DNA of 64,000 nt from Cynocephalus volans (GCF_027409185.1 NC_084463.1:109168133-109232132), one strand, 5' to 3'. Positions 50,176-61,654 are shown, counted from the stretch's first letter. The notes: generated from the sequence alone by a model not told the origin. Program-made: numbers and translations.

Positions 50176-50879
50176 ATCCTTCCCTCTAAGAAAGCAACCA
50201 ACATCTGCCCCCAGTTCTAAGAACAACTGGAGCAAGCAGGTGGTGATGATTAGCACAGGTGGGAAAGACCCAACTAAAGGGAGTCATGCTGACCCCAGCT
50301 GAGCCCAAGCAAGTGATGAACCACAGCACTTCCCAATCTCCCCCCCAATGGAATGTTATCAGTGCAGACACCAACCCTTGCCAGGATTCTCCTCCTGTTA
50401 GCCACACTGAACCATGGATGGAAACATGTTTTACCACCATCCCAGACTCCTTACAAACTGTGACAGGCTCCAACTGGTACGGAACCATGGTGATGAGCTT
50501 CCCATCAGACTTGTAATTTTTTATCCAATCTGCATCTTGATGCTATAAGACCCAATCCACACTATTCAGCTGATTTAGATGGGATCTCTTAGCAAACATG
50601 GCTAAAATCTCTCTGTGCTATACTGGGAGAAGGAAGGAATCACACATGCTGTCCTCCCAGCAGGAGCTCATAAACATGCTTGGCATGAGGAGAACTGAGT
50701 CCAGGAGAAGGAAGGGACTCAAAAGAAGATAGACACAGAGAGCAGGGAGCCAGACCAGCTGTGATTCTTTCTGCATACCCAACTCCTGAAGAGAAGAGAC
50801 CACAGATACACAAGGAGATGTGTCTGTGGCTAAGTTTCAAGGAAGGCTGAGAGTAAGAGGAATCTAGAGGGCTGTGGTA

Positions 50880-51740
50880 TTGTAAAAGCCAGTAAACAGG
50901 GTGTTTCACCAAGGAAGTGGTGCACAGTGTGAAATGCTGTGGAGAGTTCAAGACAGTTGAAGACTGAAAGGTATTCATTTGATTTGGCAATTGCGTAGTT
51001 GCTAGTATCTTTTATGAAAAACTATAGAGGGATGAAGAGCAACAGAGAATCAATGAAAAAGATTCTTCTTTAAAGAAACGTGGCTGACAAGGAAAGAGCA
51101 TAAGGGGCCACAGACTTTAAGAAACTTTATTTTAATCTTGGGGAGAACTTTGCTTGCGTGTGGGCTATGTGGAGGTAACCAGTGGTGAGGGAGGCTGAAG
51201 ACCCAGGAAGTGGTAGCAGTGGGATAAGTGAGGGAGCAAAGTCTTGGAGAACATATAACAGGATTCAAGAAATAGAGAACTAAACAGGAGCAAGAAGGAA
51301 GGAAATACAGACATACATAAAGGGGAGTGGGGAGAAGAGCAGCAGGCAAGGAAGTTCTTGCTTTAGGGGCTGTCTTCCGTTAAGTAGACAATGAGGTCAA
51401 TCATTTTCTGAGAGCACAGATGAAGGGCATAGATGGAAAAGAAGTGTAATGACAAGCTAAAGAATTTCCAGTCAATACTGAGAGCACAACTGAGGTTTTC
51501 AACTACAAATTTGTCATGTTCAGCAGTCCAGGAAGAGGGAGCAGAAAATAGAATGATGCAGAAAATGGTGAATGGTTGATATTTCAGCAACAGTTGGAGG
51601 GGAAGAGAAAGTTCAGCATGCTGATAAAATGTCAGTGTGTGATGGGCCAAGGGTTCAGACTGGGGAGAGAGAGAAGTCCAGGAGAAGGCTGAAAGAGAGG
51701 AAGAAGAGAGAGAGGGCAGAGGTCATGGAAATGGTCTAAA
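50880..51740 (-). repeat. L2-like stretch
   Basis: GTGAAATGCTGTGGAGAGTTC and TTTGATTTGGCAATTGCGTAG resemble antisense L2. It lies inside the proposed TRIM66 3' UTR. Confidence 0.4.
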
Positions 51741-54700
51741 GGAGCGGGCAATTTTAGCAGCAGTGAGCAAGAGAGCGGGAAAAGAAGCAGCACAGGAGGT
51801 GACACAGAGTGGTCTCTACCTGATCCAGATGAAGCAAAGGCTCAGTTCAGGAATTTAGAAAAGAACACCATAGGTGACCCTATGGAGTGAGAGAGGGAGC
51901 CCAGCAGAGCCAGGAACAAACAAGAAGGGGCCTGGGTCTAGGAGACAGGCAAGACCTGTCACCAGAAATGGGTACAGGGAGCCAGAGTCTGTTGAGGTTG
52001 ATGGCAGGGCCTGCCGTGAAGCAAAGCCTATGAGGGTCTGGTGACTGCCACTCAGGGAGGGGGTGCCAGAGGCAGGCAGGTTGTGTAGTCAGCTACTGCT
52101 AGAAGTCAGGCAGGGCCAATCTACCCATGTTCTGTGGAATGCTCTGCAAGTTCCCCCTGCACCAGTTTTTTACAAAAATGCTCTTTGCATCAACTGAAGC
52201 CACTCTATTGTCCTGTTTCTCAGCACACCCAAGAAGTCAAATTCTCCTCTAGGACTTCACACTGTACCATAAGAACCCAGAACTCACTGCATTTCCATTA
52301 CATGACTTGGTCAAGGGCCAAAGAACTTAACTGACTTCTAAGTGGGGCCATTATGGGAACAAGTCAAAAGCAGGAACAGCTCAAATATTAGCAAACAGCC
52401 ACTGAAGGCAGTCACTTGGCTAGCAAATATTTTTTAATTTCTAAAAAGTCATGTTTCTACATGCAAAGACAAAACAAAACCATGACTTGAAACATTGGTG
52501 CTAGGTATATAGGAAAATCCAGAAAGAGGGCAGTGCCATGGAATAACCAGCGTAGGGATGGTATGGTGGGCTAGGGCCTCACACTCTTGGAGGAAGCGAC
52601 ACCCTAACTCCCACCACGCCCTGGTCAGGTGCCTAACATGAAGGATCTCTGTGATAGAAAAGGAATATGTGACTCTCTACCACATCACTAAGATCCCCTG
52701 GCCTAGCAGGCTATCCTTGGGCCCAGCAGGCCACACCCAAGCTGAGAGCTTCACGCAAAGGAAGGAAGCCAAGCTTTTAATTGGGCATTTCTGCTTCATA
52801 TTTACAGTCTCCACTTGGTCCTGGGGAAGAATCTCAATCAGGTTTGAGCCTGTCATAGAAATAGTCCTCATTGGCTGCCCAACACCAAGTCCCACAAAGC
52901 TCACTCAGGGATGGTGGAAATGTGGAGCACACAAAGGAAAGAAGAGCCAAGAGCAAGAATTAGTGAGGCAAGTACAGAGAGAACCTTGCCAAGCCAACTA
53001 AACTGAGAAAAAGATTCAAAAATTGAAAGGGAAATGGCCAGAGCCCAAAACAGAAAGTCATGTGAGCTCCCAGAGACCTAAGTCGAAAGATTGCCTGACT
53101 AGTAATGCATTAAAAACTTTGTTACCCCAAACTAGAAAACTGAATTATAGAAGCCCACATGGTTAGGAGGCTTGGCATGTGTGCAGCTGAAAGAATGGCA
53201 AGTCAATGAGCATGGTTTGATTTGAAGTGAAGATGATCATTCAGCCTGGGTAAAGAAGGAAATGAGCAGTACTATGGACTCACAAGAAGAGAAGGAATGT
53301 TCCCTGATAAAAAATACTCATCAGCAAAGGCCTACAAACAAAAACTTCCTTAAACTGCATCTCTCAGCAAAAACAAAGCCATGACTGAGACTCCCTTGAA
53401 ATTAGCCATTCCATGAGAGGACTAGGGAGAGGGTCTCTGGTCCAGGCCACTGAAATATCAGGCCCACAGCTCTCCTACAATATCAGCAATAGGCTCCTTC
53501 CCAACCAAGCCCTTGCTTGTGAGGGAGCCTGACTCCCAGTATCTGTCTATGCCACTTTCTCACAAACACCCTGCATGGACCATGAAGTTCCATTTGAGAT
53601 GCAGCCTAGAGCGCTTGTCCCCATGGCTTCTAGGACATTTCTCTCTGCATTCTAGGAGAACTAAGGACCTGAAGTTGCTTCAGGGTCACTGAAGGCCACT
53701 GACTTCTCACCTCTCGATTTTACTCTTCTCCACCCTACACAGAACCCACACCCACACCCCTTGAAGCCTAGGTCTGGCTCCTGCTGGTCCCTGTGGCCTT
53801 CTCCAACCTCCAACAACAAAAAAGGGTTGCCAGTAGAGTGTTGGCTTTTCCTGGGCTGTGGACAGCCTGGAGGCAGGCTAGTCAGAGGACTCACTTCTGA
53901 TCTTTGGCTCTGCAAACTTGGAGAGGTTGAGAACCAGAATCTCTAAGCAGGAGGAGAGGCCTATCATAGTGAGTTGGTTGTGGGTTACTCTCTTTGCCCA
54001 GAGAACTCTGTACCTGAAGCAGACAGCAGCTGCCTCATAGTCTTCCCCAGCTTAAGTCAGGAGCCAGGTCTCTGAATGAAGATGATGTAGGGGTGGCCAC
54101 TGACAACCACCAACAATCACTTCTAGGAAGGCAGGTTCTGATACCAAAGAAGTGCTATTAGCCCAAAGTGGCACAGAGGGCATACTCTGAAGCTGACGTC
54201 TTCTTAAACCTGCAAGTGAAATCTGAACTGGAAGATGTAAGTGGGTCTCTGCACAGCCACCCAGCTCAGTCAAGAATGCCATACCATCCAGAGCACTTTC
54301 ACAGCAGCCACCTAAGTCAACACCAGGAAAGGGGGTATGAAAAACAAATACCCTGAAAACCGTTAGAACTCAAGTAGGCACCAGTTGAGACCTTTGGCCT
54401 CTAGAAGCCTCCATTATTCTGCTCATGGCAGGTGCCTCTGTCCTGACAGACATGCAAAGGCAAACAGTGACAGTCTTTGGCTGTGCTGGGCCAGGGATCA
54501 CAGGCCTGCCATATGTCCAAACCTCTCTCCTTTCCTTTACCCACTTCTGAACCCAAGAGGAGTTCAGATAATATACATTGCTCCTGAGCCCTGGGCACTG
54601 AAAGGTGAGAAAGGTTTGCCTTCTTCAGCAGAAATAATTCACCAAGGATGTTAGGTCCTCCTGAGCCCAACCAGGCATGGTCTTGTCAAGTGGACCCTAA

Positions 54701-54945
54701 CTTCTGCTCACTCTGGTGATAAGGAACACCTCCCTCTTTCCTTTTATTACTGAAATCTTCTCTGTAGTGGATGCACTATGGCTCCCAAATAAATGCTGTA
54801 GATGCAAACGGCAAAGAAGAGCACTACACAGCTCAACAAGACTCATCTCACATCCACATTCTGAAAAGAATAAGCTGAAAGATGGGGAGGAATGGTCAAC
54901 AGGATGGGTCCCTAGCTGCCAGAGTGCTCAGTCTCCTTCCATTTC

Positions 54946-55005
54946 TCACACCTGGGAGATGCTGTTGGCTGGGCGGAATGACATTCTCTTTGCTTTTTCA
55001 TTCTC
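54946..55005 (-). CDS. TRIM66: TRIM66 last coding exon (19 codons and stop)
   Basis: Acceptor TTTCTTTCAG at 55006, then [19 protein letters not shown] and TGA at 54948-54946. Phase fits the previous donor. Its acceptor sits about 20 bp from a long (TA)n tract in the intron. Confidence 0.93.
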   Translation of the reverse strand, partial: ENEKAKRMSFRPANSISQV

Positions 55006-58000
55006 CTGAAAGAAAAAGAAAAAAAAAAATATATATATATATATATACACACACATATATATATGTATATATATATGTATATATATATACATATATATAT
55101 ATTTATATATATATGTATATATATACATAAAATATATATTTTATTTATTTATTTATTTATTTATATAATTCTAATTCCAAATATTTTTAATTCTAATTCC
55201 AAATATATACATATACATATTTGGAATTAGAATAGCCAAACATAGGATTTATTAACATGAAAAGGCTGTGTCAAGGTTGGGATTCTCCAGAGTCAAAGTG
55301 TTTTATCTCCAGGAATGCAAAAGCAAAATTCACTGACACCGCTAAACCCTGTGTGTTGAGTTATCATAAACAACTGGGGATGTCTGGTCAGACCCTGGTA
55401 CACAGTAAGCAGGAAATAAATTTCAGTGGGATTAAACAGCATTGAATTGATATTTCATGTCTCCATAGGTGGGACCAGCCAAAAGGTCAGAGGAGCTCTC
55501 TTTGCAGCAAGCAATACCTCTCCTTTTTCCTTACACCAAGGAGCTGAAAAAGATCCCTTCCTTCCCACCTCAAACCCAAGTAGAGATCAGGTACTGATCT
55601 TCTCACAGGCATCACAATCATAGTATACTATAACCAGCACCAAACTGGGAGTCAGAACACCTGGTTTCTTACCCTAGAGCTGTTGCTAATTTGCTGGATG
55701 ATCCTGGGCAGGTACATGCAACTCTCTGAGTTTTGAGCCTCATTGGTGACTGGAGGAAATGACCCCTATATTGCCCTGCCTTCCTTGCAGGCCAAGGGGT
55801 TGTATATGAGGGTTTACTGCCACCACTATCTCTCATGTCACCTGAGCAGCTTCATTTCAGTTGCTCTATACATGCTGCTCATGTGTGCCCCTGACTGCCC
55901 AATCACCTGCCCACCTGCTGCCAGCTGGCAGCAATTCTTTACCATATGTCGTCGCCGCCTCTTGGGTTGGATTCCCTCCTGCATGTAGTGCGGCCAAGGG
56001 AACCCATGGGGAGTAGAACATCCACTCTCACTAGACACCTCCTCGGAGTCTGAGTCCTCTTGTCTTGGCTGGGCAAACAGTTTTTCCGGGTAGATCTCCT
56101 TCAACCAGCCCTCAAAGAACACTTCCAGGCAGCGGCCAGCCTCTGCAACCTCTGAGTCAGGCTGATGGGGGAAGACAGCAATTATGATCTGGCCCATTTC
56201 TGCCAGTCCATCTCTTTCAGGTCCCTCAAGAGCTATATAGAGAGCATGAAGCCTGGCTGGGTCTCCTGGTATGTCTGGAACTTGACATTTTCTCCTATGA
56301 CTCAGGATATCCAGTTTGGTAGCAGCTCTTAAAGCAGAAGTGTCCCTGACGGGTCTCCAAAGATGGCCTGTCACTAGTGTCTCCCCATCTTCCTCCTGAG
56401 CCCATGCTGAGACCCAAGTGTACGAGAGCGCTTTTACACACTCACCACAGCAGGCCCCTGGAGTCTTCTCCCAGGTCCCCATGATAGCCCAGGACCAAAC
56501 TGACCCCCCACTCCCACCCATCCATGACAGTCTTGGAGTCACTGGGAAATAGGAAAGAGGAAAAACAAGCAAGACATACATAGTTGAACTTAGCACAGTT
56601 CCAGAACATGAGGCGCACATCTGATACCACCTCCTCTGGGGTGGTATAGTGAGCTGGGTCCTTCTTTTGAAGCTTCCTCCGGATGATCGACAGGTCCATG
56701 GGCCTCTTGATAATCTGGTAATAATGCCGGGCCTTAGGGGAGAAGAGGAGAGCAGAAGAAGGAAAAAGAAGAAGAGTGAAGATGTGAGGTACAGATAAGA
56801 AGGAAGAAGAGATAGAGAATGAGTTGGAATATATGTGAAAGAACAGAAGAAAAAGATAAGGATCAGCAGGAAGAAAAGCACGAAGAAAAGACAAAGAGAA
56901 AAGGAGGAGTGTGTCACTTGCCAAGTCATGTCTGATGTAGTAGCAGTTTGCGGGGGGGAGCTGGAGTGGCCATGTCCCCCAGAGCCTCCTGGACCATTCA
57001 CAAATTCAATATTGTCACTACTTCCAGTTGCCATGCTCTGAGCACCCCCTGGATACCACCACGATCCTGCTCCATGGCCTAGGCCATCAGAGCAGAAAGG
57101 ACAGCAGCAGGCAGAAACTGTGAGGCCTTCCTTACCAGGGGGCTGACAGGTTCATGGAAGGGCAGGCTGAGGCTATTGCAGCACAAGGACAGTACCAGCT
57201 TCTCACACTTCTGCAGAAATCAGAATTGGCAACAGTGTCACTTTGTTCTGGCCCCACCTCTACAAGAACTAAAGGTGGTGACCCTAATAATTCTCTGGCT
57301 CTACCCCATAGGGTGCCAGCCACCATACTAAGGCACAGTTCAGGCTTCCAAGACCCAGGAAAACTACTGGGAGAAGGAAAATCATACAAACCCCCATGGC
57401 CAAGTCGTCAGGCATAGCCCAAAAGAAAGGTACCCAGAAAGCCTCTCATCCCTCTAAAAGGCCTCAGTCCCTGCAGGGGTAGAGGGGCTGCCCTGGGCAG
57501 GGAACACTGTTCCCAGAGACTCCTCCCTACCTTCTGGTCATATGTGCTCAGGCCAGGAGGTGCTCGCATTCCAGGCTGGTCATAGCGGGCATTCTCACAG
57601 TCATACTCCATCTCAGGCTGCGTCAGGCTGCGGCACAAGGTACACACCCAGTCTCCCCTGCATAAGCAGGGGAGGCCATGTTAGGTCTCGTCACATGCCC
57701 TGAGTATCCTTCCCTGTCCCTCTGCCCCAAAACAGGTGTCGGAGGTGATAGTGTGGGAAACTGAGTCCCTAGCCCTGCCTGGCAGGAAATGGCTTCCTAG
57801 CCACAAGCTTGAAAGAAATTCAGTAACTCAGGATTTAGTGAATCCAGAAAAATGGGAGTTAGGGGAAGCTGGGGTAAGAGTATAGGCACAAATCTATGTG
57901 CAGGAAGAAGCTGAGAAAAGAGGAGGATGGGAAGGCAACCAAGTTTCAAATATCCACCTGTCTGTGTGCAGAAGGCACACAGCTGTAGGGGCCACTAACT

Positions 58001-61000
58001 CTCAGATCTGCAGTTCACGCAGGCCTAGAAAAGGGGAGGAAGCTCAGAAGAGGGGATCTCTGTGGGCCTGGCCTGGAATAATAACCCCTGAAAGACAACC
58101 CTGCTAGCCAGGTGATGGCCCTGGACTGGTATCACTCACCCTGGGAAGCTGAGCAAGGCTGGCACATGGCAGGTAAGGTGGTACACTTTGGGGCAGCGGT
58201 CACAGCACAGCAACTCTCCCCCATTGAGACACACGGCACAGAAGTCCTCATTCTCTATTGGGGCTGGGGGCCCCTTCTTGGCTCCAGGGCCTCGAGGAAT
58301 AAGTCTATGTTCTTCAGAAGATGCACCCTCCACCTCTGGTGGCTGCTGCCCAGCCAGAGAAGTGACAGTAACCTTTCTTCCCCCCAAACCTGGGGCCCGG
58401 ATGGCATTAGATAGGCTGTTCTGGCTGACCTTGGGGAAGAAATGAGTCTGAGCAGAGCACAAGATTGACAAGTTGTAGAGGGAAAGAGGGGAGGGACTGA
58501 TGGTCACTGAACACCTACTATGAGAACCACTTATTTCAGGACCCCAAACCAGCCAAGCCCCATGAATGCTGGGACAGCTCACTCCTGATGTGCATTTCAT
58601 AGGCTCCTTGCAGCAGGGGACAAAGACTGGCCAAGCTATAGCCCCACTCTGAGACTCAGGAAAGGCCCCAGAGCCAGAATTCTGGCAGTAGCAGAAAGAA
58701 AGGAGAGGCTTGTAGGCTGGGCCAAGGTTCAAAGCCACAGCAGAGCAAAGTGGTACCTTAATGGACATGCTGGAAGACTCAGTACCACACTCAATGATCA
58801 GCAGGAAGCTCCCATCCTGATCATTCTTCTGTGGCTTTAGCTTGAACACAGGCATCTCTCCTGAGGAGGCAGCACAGATCTTGAGTCGCTCCAGTCGCAC
58901 GTAGGGAATCTTGGGCGGACTGTTGAAGGCTCTGTGACAAGAGAGACACTCCTGGGTCTTGGTGGGAGCCTCTTCTGTCCCCAACCTCTAAATCAGGCTC
59001 ATCCATGGTGCCACAACTCAAGATCTACTCAGTCTGATCCTCTACCCATCCACATTCTGCCCTCCTGCTCAGCTCTGCCTGGCCAGGCCCTGTTAGCCAC
59101 TGGGAAGGCCTTTAGTACAGTCCCTGGTCAAGAAAGGGGGCTCCATCAATAGGGAGGGCTGCACACAGAGCATGTGCCTTACAGTGCAGGAGACAGGACG
59201 TCCTCCCACTACCATCGCAGACATCCAACCACACAGACCCCACTTGATGAAGACAACTGCAAGCAAACTTCCGCTTTTAGTTAAGCCATCAAGGATGTTT
59301 ACTTCCTGTGCCAACTTTGCAGGACATGAAGTTGGGGGTGGGAGGGGAAGGTTGGCCAAGAGTCTGTTACCTGATGTTCTGGTTCTCTTTTGTATCCAGC
59401 TCTAGGGCTCCTTGTTCGAAATTCTCATACTCTGAGGCAAAATACAAATAAATACCTGTGACATACATTTGTTACACATACCCTATCATTCACACCTTCC
59501 ACTACTATGTGCTATTTATACCTTTGGCCACACACCTCTCACACAATTGTTACCTACATTGTAATCATTCATAGTAGTGACAATCCTACCATGGATCTCC
59601 TTCCTGAGAGAGGAGGAAGGCTACTCGTTTAAAAAGATGAACACAGATAACACTCAGAGGCTCCCTACAAGTGAGTGTTGGGTCAGGCACTGAGTGGCCG
59701 ACTTCTCACCTTTGAAATGAGTTCAAAAATCACTTGCTCTCAGTACACTGGTGTTGCCTGCTCTGAGGAGTCAATCTGTCCAGCCTCTGCCTTTTCGGCC
59801 AAGTGCTGGGATTATAGTACAGCCTGAGAATCCAGTTCACACTCCCAGGTATCCCTCCTTGGAGCAGTGCAGTCTATGTAGATGAGCAGGAGGCAGTGGT
59901 GGGACCAAAGAGGGAACTAGCACTTATTGCACATCCACTCAGCACCAGGCACTGTCCCAGGCATTTATATGGGCAAGCAGGGTCCAAACAATTTAATTGC
60001 ATAAAATGCAGGGTTACATTACTGTGTGTAATGAGATCCAATAATCTTTCAGTTGGTCTTTCAGACAGTGTAAGGAAAAAAGAAAAACATTTCTCTTGTT
60101 TTCATTTGTTAAATGTATAGGAAACAGACTAATCATTACAAATTAAAACACACATCATACACTAAACTGAAAAAGTCCCAAATGATCACTAGGTAGTCAC
60201 TTCCTAACTTCCCAACTAGACCTCACCTTCCATAGAAGAACAAATCTTAGCATAGCCCAGTTTGAGAAGTGCCAATCACAGCCAATCTCCAATGGTCCAA
60301 ATTCCCTTTACTATGAGGCACAACACAAACTCACATTACTTCCGAGTACAAGGGAAATTCTTGCTACTACAGAGTAAGTTATCAAATTATTTCATTGTAG
60401 TTATTTGTCCCAGTAACCTATGAAGTAGGTATAAAGTCAGACATCCCCTTCTCCTCCCTATTATATTTTGTTAAGGCTAGCCCTCCCAGGGTGAGTTCTC
60501 CCTACGTATAACGCAGACCCCCAGGACTTTTTGCATGGGGAATGTTACAGGAGGTTAAATCCTGGCCATGCCTGGATCAGCCATGGCCACAGTGAAGGAA
60601 GCAGAACAGGTGTCAATAAGTCAGTTCTGGAGGAGAGAAGTGACTTTAGCCTCTGAGGGAAGCACTTCTCCCCAGGTTTGGAGCCTATCTGCTGGCCTGT
60701 ATCTCACCTGGAAGTGCTCAGTCCATCTGCTCAAGTCTATGGCCAACGCAAAAGGTAGGCTGCTTACTTGAGTCTCACCTTTTGGGGTCCGGTATTGCTG
60801 CAGAGCCGTACATGGGTTGACCACTGGCGCCAGAGGAGGTTTTTTCACAGAGAGGTTAATTGGCTCCTCCAGTTCTGAAGAGATAGCCAAGTCCTCGTGT
60901 ACATCCAGACCAGGAGCTGTGGAGCCTTGTCCCAGTGAGTCAGTGAAGAGGGTGGAATCCTCATTTTCCATCTTTCAGAAGTGAAATGTCAATAAGAATC

Positions 61001-61654
61001 AAATAAATCAGACACTATTGCCATTAGCAGTCTCAGAGCTGTTAAACTAAGGCCAGGATAAAGCCTTCAGTGACCAAAGTTTTACCCAGTGATGAGCAGA
61101 GAAAGTTGAATGGCATTTCCCCCAAGACTTACCTTACACAGGGCATTCCCCATAGAGGGGTCAGCCCCATCCCCATGGCACAGGCTCCCTGCAGTTCGGC
61201 CAGAGCCAGGACTGGAGCAGGATCCAGTTTCTGGCTGCATATCAGAAACCAGAGGCATGCTCTGCAGAGGACAAGTTGCCAGACTTGGCACAGCCTGGTT
61301 ATGACCAGACATTAGGCTGGGCCCGGCCTGAGAGTGATCACTTGCTAGGCTGACGATGGCCTGGGGGGAATCACTCATTGGGTTGGGCATGGATTGGAAT
61401 GTGCCACGAACAATGTTGGGCATGGTCTGTAGGTGACTGGTTGTCAGGCTGGGCATGGCCTGTTTTTGAACACTTGTCAGGCTGGACACAGTCTGGGGAG
61501 GGCCACTCAGCAGGCTTGGTACTGCCTGGGAGGTGGCAGCTGTCAGGCTGCTCATGCTCTGGATCTGTGGCTCTAGGGTCCTCGCCAGCCTGGTAGATGA
61601 TAACTCCATCTCCAGAGTGTTGGAGAAGCCCATGATGCTCACTGAGGTAGAGTG
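54946..61654 (-). CDS. TRIM66: TRIM66 (TIF1-delta), C-terminal 624 residues in ten exons, 5' part outside window
   Basis: Ten minus-strand exons with AG acceptors and GT donors join in phase: 61654-61133, 60971-60779, 59431-59371, 58931-58757, 58429-58140, 57657-57531, 57210-57136, 56732-56580, 56161-55943 and 55005-54946 (TGA at 54948-54946). Total 1875 nt, 624 residues plus stop. In this partial protein: 11-residue repeats at 32-141, PINLS at 211-215, PHD finger about 377-424, bromodomain about 457-570, basic tail ending NSISQV. Recognised from the PHD and bromodomain wording (for example [16 protein letters not shown] and [13 protein letters not shown]), which fits TRIM66 rather than TRIM24 or TRIM33. 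Known for the family: a nuclear chromatin reader and corepressor of the TIF1 group, HP1-gamma partner, enriched in spermatids, reading unmodified H3 tail and acetylated H3. The RING, B-box and coiled-coil exons must lie past the right edge. No disabling change was seen, so the gene looks functional. Confidence 0.96.
55029..55165. repeat. (TA)n then (TTTA)n microsatellite in the last TRIM66 intron
   Basis: About 105 bp of alternating TA with a few C/G interruptions, followed by TTTATTTATT units. Confidence 0.95.
55191..55232. repeat. perfect 16-bp inverted repeat, 10-nt loop
   Basis: TTCTAATTCCAAATAT at 55191-55206 and its reverse complement at 55217-55232. A direct copy of the left arm sits at 55169-55184. 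Confidence 0.9.
55943..56161 (-). CDS. TRIM66: TRIM66 bromodomain end and acidic/basic tail exon (73 codons)
   Basis: Acceptor CCCATCAG before PDSEVAEAG, donor GTAAAG after RRRRHM, phase 0. Contains bromodomain helix C, an acidic stretch (EDSDSEE) and a KRRRR cluster that could act as a nuclear localisation signal (inference). Confidence 0.95.
56580..56732 (-). CDS. TRIM66: TRIM66 bromodomain core exon (51 codons)
   Basis: Acceptor CCCCTAAG, donor GTATGT, phase 0. Encodes [15 protein letters not shown] through CAKFNY: the ZA loop, helices A and B, and the conserved Asn (in KFNY, residue 531 of the partial protein) that anchors acetyl-lysine in bromodomains. That residue is present, consistent with a working reader. 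Confidence 0.95.
57136..57210 (-). CDS. TRIM66: TRIM66 75-bp exon, start of bromodomain
   Basis: Acceptor TTTCTGCAG, donor GTAAGG, phase 0 at both ends. The 25 residues ([11 protein letters not shown] through EPVSPL) correspond to helix Z and the start of the ZA loop of the TIF1 bromodomain. Too short to appear as a conventional open reading frame; found from splice sites and family similarity. Confidence 0.92.
57531..57657 (-). CDS. TRIM66: TRIM66 exon with end of the PHD finger
   Basis: Acceptor TTATGCAG, donor GTAGGG. The first G completes the split Gly codon; 42 residues follow, beginning [11 protein letters not shown], which supplies the last CxxC zinc ligands, then the PHD-bromodomain linker with EMEYDCEN. 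Ends in phase 0 after DQK. Confidence 0.95.
58140..58429 (-). CDS. TRIM66: TRIM66 exon with first part of the PHD finger
   Basis: Acceptor CCCCAAG, donor GTGAGT; phase 0 start and phase 2 end (GG of a Gly codon). Encodes 96 residues. The last 37 carry six of the eight zinc ligands of a C4HC3 PHD finger: CxxC in FCAVC, the CDRC pair, and HxxC in YHLTC. The remaining CxxC is in the next exon. Confidence 0.95.
58757..58931 (-). CDS. TRIM66: TRIM66 175-bp exon upstream of PHD exon
   Basis: Acceptor GTCACAG at 58932, donor GTACC after 58757. Completes the split Arg codon and then encodes 58 residues ([19 protein letters not shown] through SMSIK). Conserved TIF1-family linker just before the PHD exon. 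An alternative AG two bases downstream would break the frame with the 61-bp exon, so the first AG was chosen. Confidence 0.92.
59371..59431 (-). CDS. TRIM66: TRIM66 61-bp exon
   Basis: Acceptor TTGCCTCAG, donor GTAACA. It completes a Glu codon from the previous exon (phase 1), encodes 19 residues starting YENFEQG, and leaves two nucleotides of an Arg codon (phase 2). Both flanking exons have the matching phases, which supports a micro-exon that open reading frame scanning alone would miss. Confidence 0.9.
59915..59985 (-). repeat. MIR fragment
   Basis: CAGCACCAGGCACTGTCCCAG after AGCACTTATTGCAC, in a TRIM66 intron. Confidence 0.5.
60779..60971 (-). CDS. TRIM66: TRIM66 exon with PINLS motif (64 codons plus 1 nt)
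   Basis: Starts MENEDSTLF directly after acceptor GAAAG at 60973-60972 and ends with one nucleotide of the next codon before donor GTGAG (phase 1). The ATG here is internal, because the upstream exon joins it in frame. The acidic stretch is followed by [17 protein letters not shown] resembles the PxDLS-type CtBP-binding motif and is near-basic. That reading is inference from motif shape only. Confidence 0.93.
61133..61654 (-). CDS. TRIM66: TRIM66 exon with 11-residue tandem repeats (174 codons)
   Basis: Acceptor CCCACAG precedes 61654 and donor GTAAGT follows 61133; both ends are phase 0. Residues 32-141 of the exon form ten consecutive 11-residue units beginning with Gln, roughly Q-[AST]-[MVI]-P-[SN]-[LP] plus five variable positions (for example [33 protein letters not shown]). 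The region is Ser/Pro rich and predicted disordered by composition; it lies in the linker between the coiled-coil part and the PHD/bromodomain unit where TIF1 proteins carry partner-binding motifs. A function for the repeats is not known to me. Confidence 0.93.
61232..61561 (-). repeat. 33-bp coding tandem repeat (ten units) in TRIM66
   Basis: Ten 11-codon units, each starting with a Gln codon, in one exon. Unit-to-unit identity is modest, so it is old and under protein-level constraint or decay. Confidence 0.88.

Larger units (their letters stand above)
49686..54945 (-). other. TRIM66: probable long 3' UTR of TRIM66
   Basis: From the stop codon leftward the sequence has few recognisable repeats for about 5 kb, in contrast to both sides. 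A tandem AATAAA at 49709-49704 (minus) is followed about 30-55 nt downstream by a GT-rich stretch, a good polyadenylation arrangement. A possible proximal signal AATAAA lies near 54749-54744. Extent is inference; no transcript evidence is available. Confidence 0.45.

Noticed and set aside
55838..57034. 398-codon minus-strand open frame
   Set aside because: It runs through a real TRIM66 exon (55943-56161) and intron sequence, and crosses the next exon's region in another frame. Splice sites and family similarity define the true exons.
58136..58984. 282-codon minus-strand open frame as a single exon
   Set aside because: It reads through the intron between 58757 and 58429, which happens to lack stops. 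Clear GT/AG sites and phase matches show two exons.
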